A program made the translations under genes and the position numbers. From Marinobacterium lacunae (lineage in GTDB: Bacteria; Pseudomonadota; Gammaproteobacteria; Pseudomonadales; Balneatricaceae), in contig NZ_JMQN01000053.1 of assembly GCF_000705555.1 (NCBI RefSeq), positions 1 through 62,903 of the forward strand: 62,903 nucleotides of DNA. Reading direction: 5' to 3'. Of this stretch, positions 60,885 through 62,903 are shown in pieces (position 1 is the stretch's first letter; every line of letters starts with the position of its first letter). Below the pieces are notes generated by a model that did no database searches, had not been told where the DNA came from, and saw only the letters and a program-made list of their open reading frames with translations.

Positions 60885-62537
60885 TTACATATTCGGGTAA
60901 TTCGGTCCTCCACTGCCTTCAGGCACCACCCAGGTGATGTTCTGGGCCGGGTCCTTGATATCGCAGGTTTTGCAGTGCACGCAGTTCTGCGCGTTGATCT
61001 GGAACCGCGGACCGGACTCATCCTCCACCACTTCATACACCCCGGCTGGACAGTAACGCTGCGCCGGTTCTGCGAACATCGGCAGGTTCTGACTGATGGG
61101 TATGTTCGGATCTTTCAGTGTCAGATGGCAGGGCTGGTCCTCTTCATGGTTGGTGTTGGAGAGGAACACCGAGGAGAGCTTATCAAAGCTCAGCCTGCCG
61201 TCCGGTTTCGGGTAGTCGATCTTCGTGCACTGATCGGCGGGCTTGAGCTGGGCGTAGTCCGGTGTGTCGTCGTGCAGGGTGATCGGCAGTTTGCCGTTGA
61301 AGATATTTTGGTCGATGAAGTTGAACGCACCGCCGAGGATCGGGCCGAACTTATGCATCGCCGGGCCGAAGTTACGTGAGCGGAACAGCTCGTCATAGAC
61401 CCAACTGGCTTCGAACTTGTCGGCAAAGGTGGTGAGTTCGGTGTTGGCCTCTTCGGCCGTAATCGCCTCGAACACCGCCTCGGCAGCCAGCATGCCGGAC
61501 TTCATCGCCGTGTGCGTGCCCTTGATCTTGCTGAAGTTGAGTGTGCCGGCATCGCAGCCGATCAGCAAACCGCCTGGGAATGTCATCTTCGGCAGGGCAT
61601 TGAAGCCGCCTTTGGTGATGGCGCGGGCGCCATAGGCAACCCGTTTACCCCCCTCGAGATGCTGTGCGAGCACCGGATGGTGCTTCAGACGCTGGAACTC
61701 ATCAAACGGGCTGAGCCAGGGGTTGGTGTAGTTGAGATCGACGATCAACCCCACGACCGCTTGGTTATTCTCCAGGTGGTAGAGGAAGAAGCCGCCTGTG
61801 GCATCGGTCAGTGGCCAGCCGGAGCCGTGTACCACCAGGCCCGGCTTGTGTTTACCCGGCTCGATATCCCACAGTTCCTTGATGCCGATACCGTAGTGCT
61901 GGGCATCGGCTTGTGTATCCAGATCAAACCGCTCGATCAGCTGCTTGCCCAGATGACTGCGGCAGCCCTCGGCGAAGAGGGTGTACTTGGCATGCAGCTC
62001 CATCCCCTCCATGTAGTTGGGGCCCTGCTCACCGGCGGCGGTCACGCCCATATCGCCGGTGGCGATCCCTTTTACCGAACCGTCGTCGTTGTACAGCACC
62101 TCGGCGGCAGCAAAGCCGGGGAACACCTCAACGCCGAGGCTTTCGGCCTGCTCCGCCAGCCAGCGGCAGAGGTTACCCAGGCTCACCACATAGTTGTTCA
62201 GGCCGTGACCTACGTTGTGCATGGTTTTGGGGAGCAGCGCATTGGGCAGCTTCTTTGCCGCGCTCTCGCTCTTGAGCAGGTAGAGCTCATCCGCGGTGAC
62301 CGGGGTATTGAGCGGTGCGCCCATAGTCTTCCAGTCGGGAAACAGCTCATCCAGCGCGCGGGACTCGATCACGGCGCCTGAGAGGATATGCGCGCCGACT
62401 TCCGAGCCCTTCTCCACCACGCAGACGCTCAGCTCCCGCTCGGCGGCCTGCGCTTGCTGCATCAGGCGACAAGCAGCGCTGAGCCCTGATGGACCGGCTC
62501 CAACAATGACAACATCAAACTCCATGGATTCGCGCAT
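60885..62537 (-). CDS. Electron-transfer flavoprotein:ubiquinone oxidoreductase
   Basis: Membrane-associated ETF-QO, about 550 residues, passing electrons from ETF to ubiquinone. FAD site: DVVIVGAGPSGLSAACRL. Quinone and FAD parts: ILSGAVIESRALDELFPDW, LIGCDAGTLNFSKIKGTHTA. The C-terminal [4Fe-4S] ligands are in RYCPAGVYE and CVHCKTCDIKDPAQNI, ending in the typical GPNYPNM. The ATG at 62537 has AGAGG 6 nt upstream. It lies 28 nt downstream of etfA, so the ETF genes and their oxidoreductase form an operon. Confidence 0.95.
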   Translation of the reverse strand: MRESMEFDVVIVGAGPSGLSAACRLMQQAQAAERELSVCVVEKGSEVGAHILSGAVIESRALDELFPDWKTMGAPLNTPVTADELYLLKSESAAKKLPNALLPKTMHNVGHGLNNYVVSLGNLCRWLAEQAESLGVEVFPGFAAAEVLYNDDGSVKGIATGDMGVTAAGEQGPNYMEGMELHAKYTLFAEGCRSHLGKQLIERFDLDTQADAQHYGIGIKELWDIEPGKHKPGLVVHGSGWPLTDATGGFFLYHLENNQAVVGLIVDLNYTNPWLSPFDEFQRLKHHPVLAQHLEGGKRVAYGARAITKGGFNALPKMTFPGGLLIGCDAGTLNFSKIKGTHTAMKSGMLAAEAVFEAITAEEANTELTTFADKFEASWVYDELFRSRNFGPAMHKFGPILGGAFNFIDQNIFNGKLPITLHDDTPDYAQLKPADQCTKIDYPKPDGRLSFDKLSSVFLSNTNHEEDQPCHLTLKDPNIPISQNLPMFAEPAQRYCPAGVYEVVEDESGPRFQINAQNCVHCKTCDIKDPAQNITWVVPEGSGGPNYPNM

Positions 62538-62565
62538 GATGACCTCTTGACGGGCAAATGTGGGA

Positions 62566-62903
62566 TCAGAGCTTCGCTTCGAGCTGCGGCAAGGCCTCAA
62601 ACAGGTCGGCCACCAGACCGTAATCGGCCACGCTGAAGATCGGCGCTTCCTCATCCTTATTGATCGCCACGATCACCTTGGACTCTTTCATGCCTGCCAG
62701 ATGCTGGATCGCACCGGAGATGCCCACGGCGATATACAGTTCAGGAGCCACAATCTTGCCGGTCTGCCCCACCTGCATATCGTTGCTGACAAAACCGGCA
62801 TCGACCGCGGCGCGCGACGCACCGATGGCGGCCCCGAGTTTGTCGGCAACCTTCTCCAGTAGGGCGAAGTTCTCGCCATTACCCATGCCGCGACCACCGG
62901 AGA
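62566..62903 (-). CDS. etfA: Electron-transfer flavoprotein subunit alpha, C-terminal part
   Basis: The start lies beyond the right edge; the visible 112 residues are the C-terminal FAD-binding domain of ETF alpha. Motifs: SGGRGMG at the edge, [46 protein letters not shown] and [12 protein letters not shown]. It receives electrons from acyl-CoA and other flavin dehydrogenases and hands them to the ETF-QO encoded downstream. Confidence 0.96.
   Translation of the reverse strand, partial: SGGRGMGNGENFALLEKVADKLGAAIGASRAAVDAGFVSNDMQVGQTGKIVAPELYIAVGISGAIQHLAGMKESKVIVAINKDEEAPIFSVADYGLVADLFEALPQLEAKL

Overview
The window looks like the chromosome of a marine, aerobic, heterotrophic gammaproteobacterium, most likely of the Oceanospirillales (Marinobacterium/Neptunomonas-like). 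This placement is an inference from three complete TRAP transporters, a DcaP-type porin, ETF:ubiquinone oxidoreductase, DUF1840, a CueR/CopA system and the many GntR, IclR, LysR and AraC regulators. No rRNA or intact tRNA gene is present.

Layout. (1) 1-1930 is a mobile, decayed margin: the 3' part of an IS3-family transposase that has cut into a HigA-like antitoxin gene, a 149-bp tandem repeat with long palindromes, and a sequence resembling the 3' end of a tRNA-Ser gene. (2) 2070-24144 is a large catabolic region. Two paralogous modules, each with a GcvA-like LysR regulator, an SDR dehydrogenase, a transketolase and a TRAP transporter, surround a tetronate block (LtnD-, OtnC- and OtnK-like) and a glycerate 2-kinase. 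The region ends with a hydroxypyruvate reductase-like enzyme, a full-length transketolase with altered active-site positions, and PEP carboxylase. Together these genes suggest uptake of C4-C6 sugar acids or polyols, conversion to DHAP, hydroxypyruvate, glycerate and PEP, and anaplerotic entry as oxaloacetate. (3) 24231-30065 is a copper and c-type cytochrome block: a His-rich exported protein, a Met-rich cytochrome c', a diheme cytochrome, CopA, CueR, CopZ and an HMA-like protein. Two MerR-type promoters with 19-bp spacers are visible.

(4) 30088-35754 is a third TRAP operon with a DapA-family lyase and a ribokinase-family kinase, divergent from a GntR regulator. (5) 35900-45497 is signalling: a PAS-GAF-GGDEF-EAL protein, a 7TM-GGDEF protein, an IclR regulator, a short MCP co-transcribed with a NIT-like membrane protein, and a cation/proton antiporter with a C-terminal cyclic-nucleotide-binding-like domain. 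(6) 45580-48611 holds small housekeeping and regulatory genes, including an AraC/LysE pair, DUF1840 and an unlisted 46-codon gene. (7) 48670-51449 encodes a complete three-component cytochrome P450 system. (8) 51593-58334 is a six-gene envelope-glycosylation operon: two PAP2 phosphatases, two ArnT-like GT39 enzymes, an ArnC/GtrB-like GT2 and a flippase-like membrane protein. (9) 58638-62903 carries a DcaP-like porin, an AraC regulator, ETF-QO and the 3' end of etfA.

Most interesting points: the transketolase whose predicted phosphate- and acceptor-recognition residues differ from the classical enzyme; the duplicated SDR/transketolase/TRAP modules around an incomplete tetronate pathway; the IS/HigA/tandem-repeat/tRNA-end junction; and the split MCP plus NIT-like receptor. 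All enzyme specificities are inferences from family motifs and context; no database search was run.
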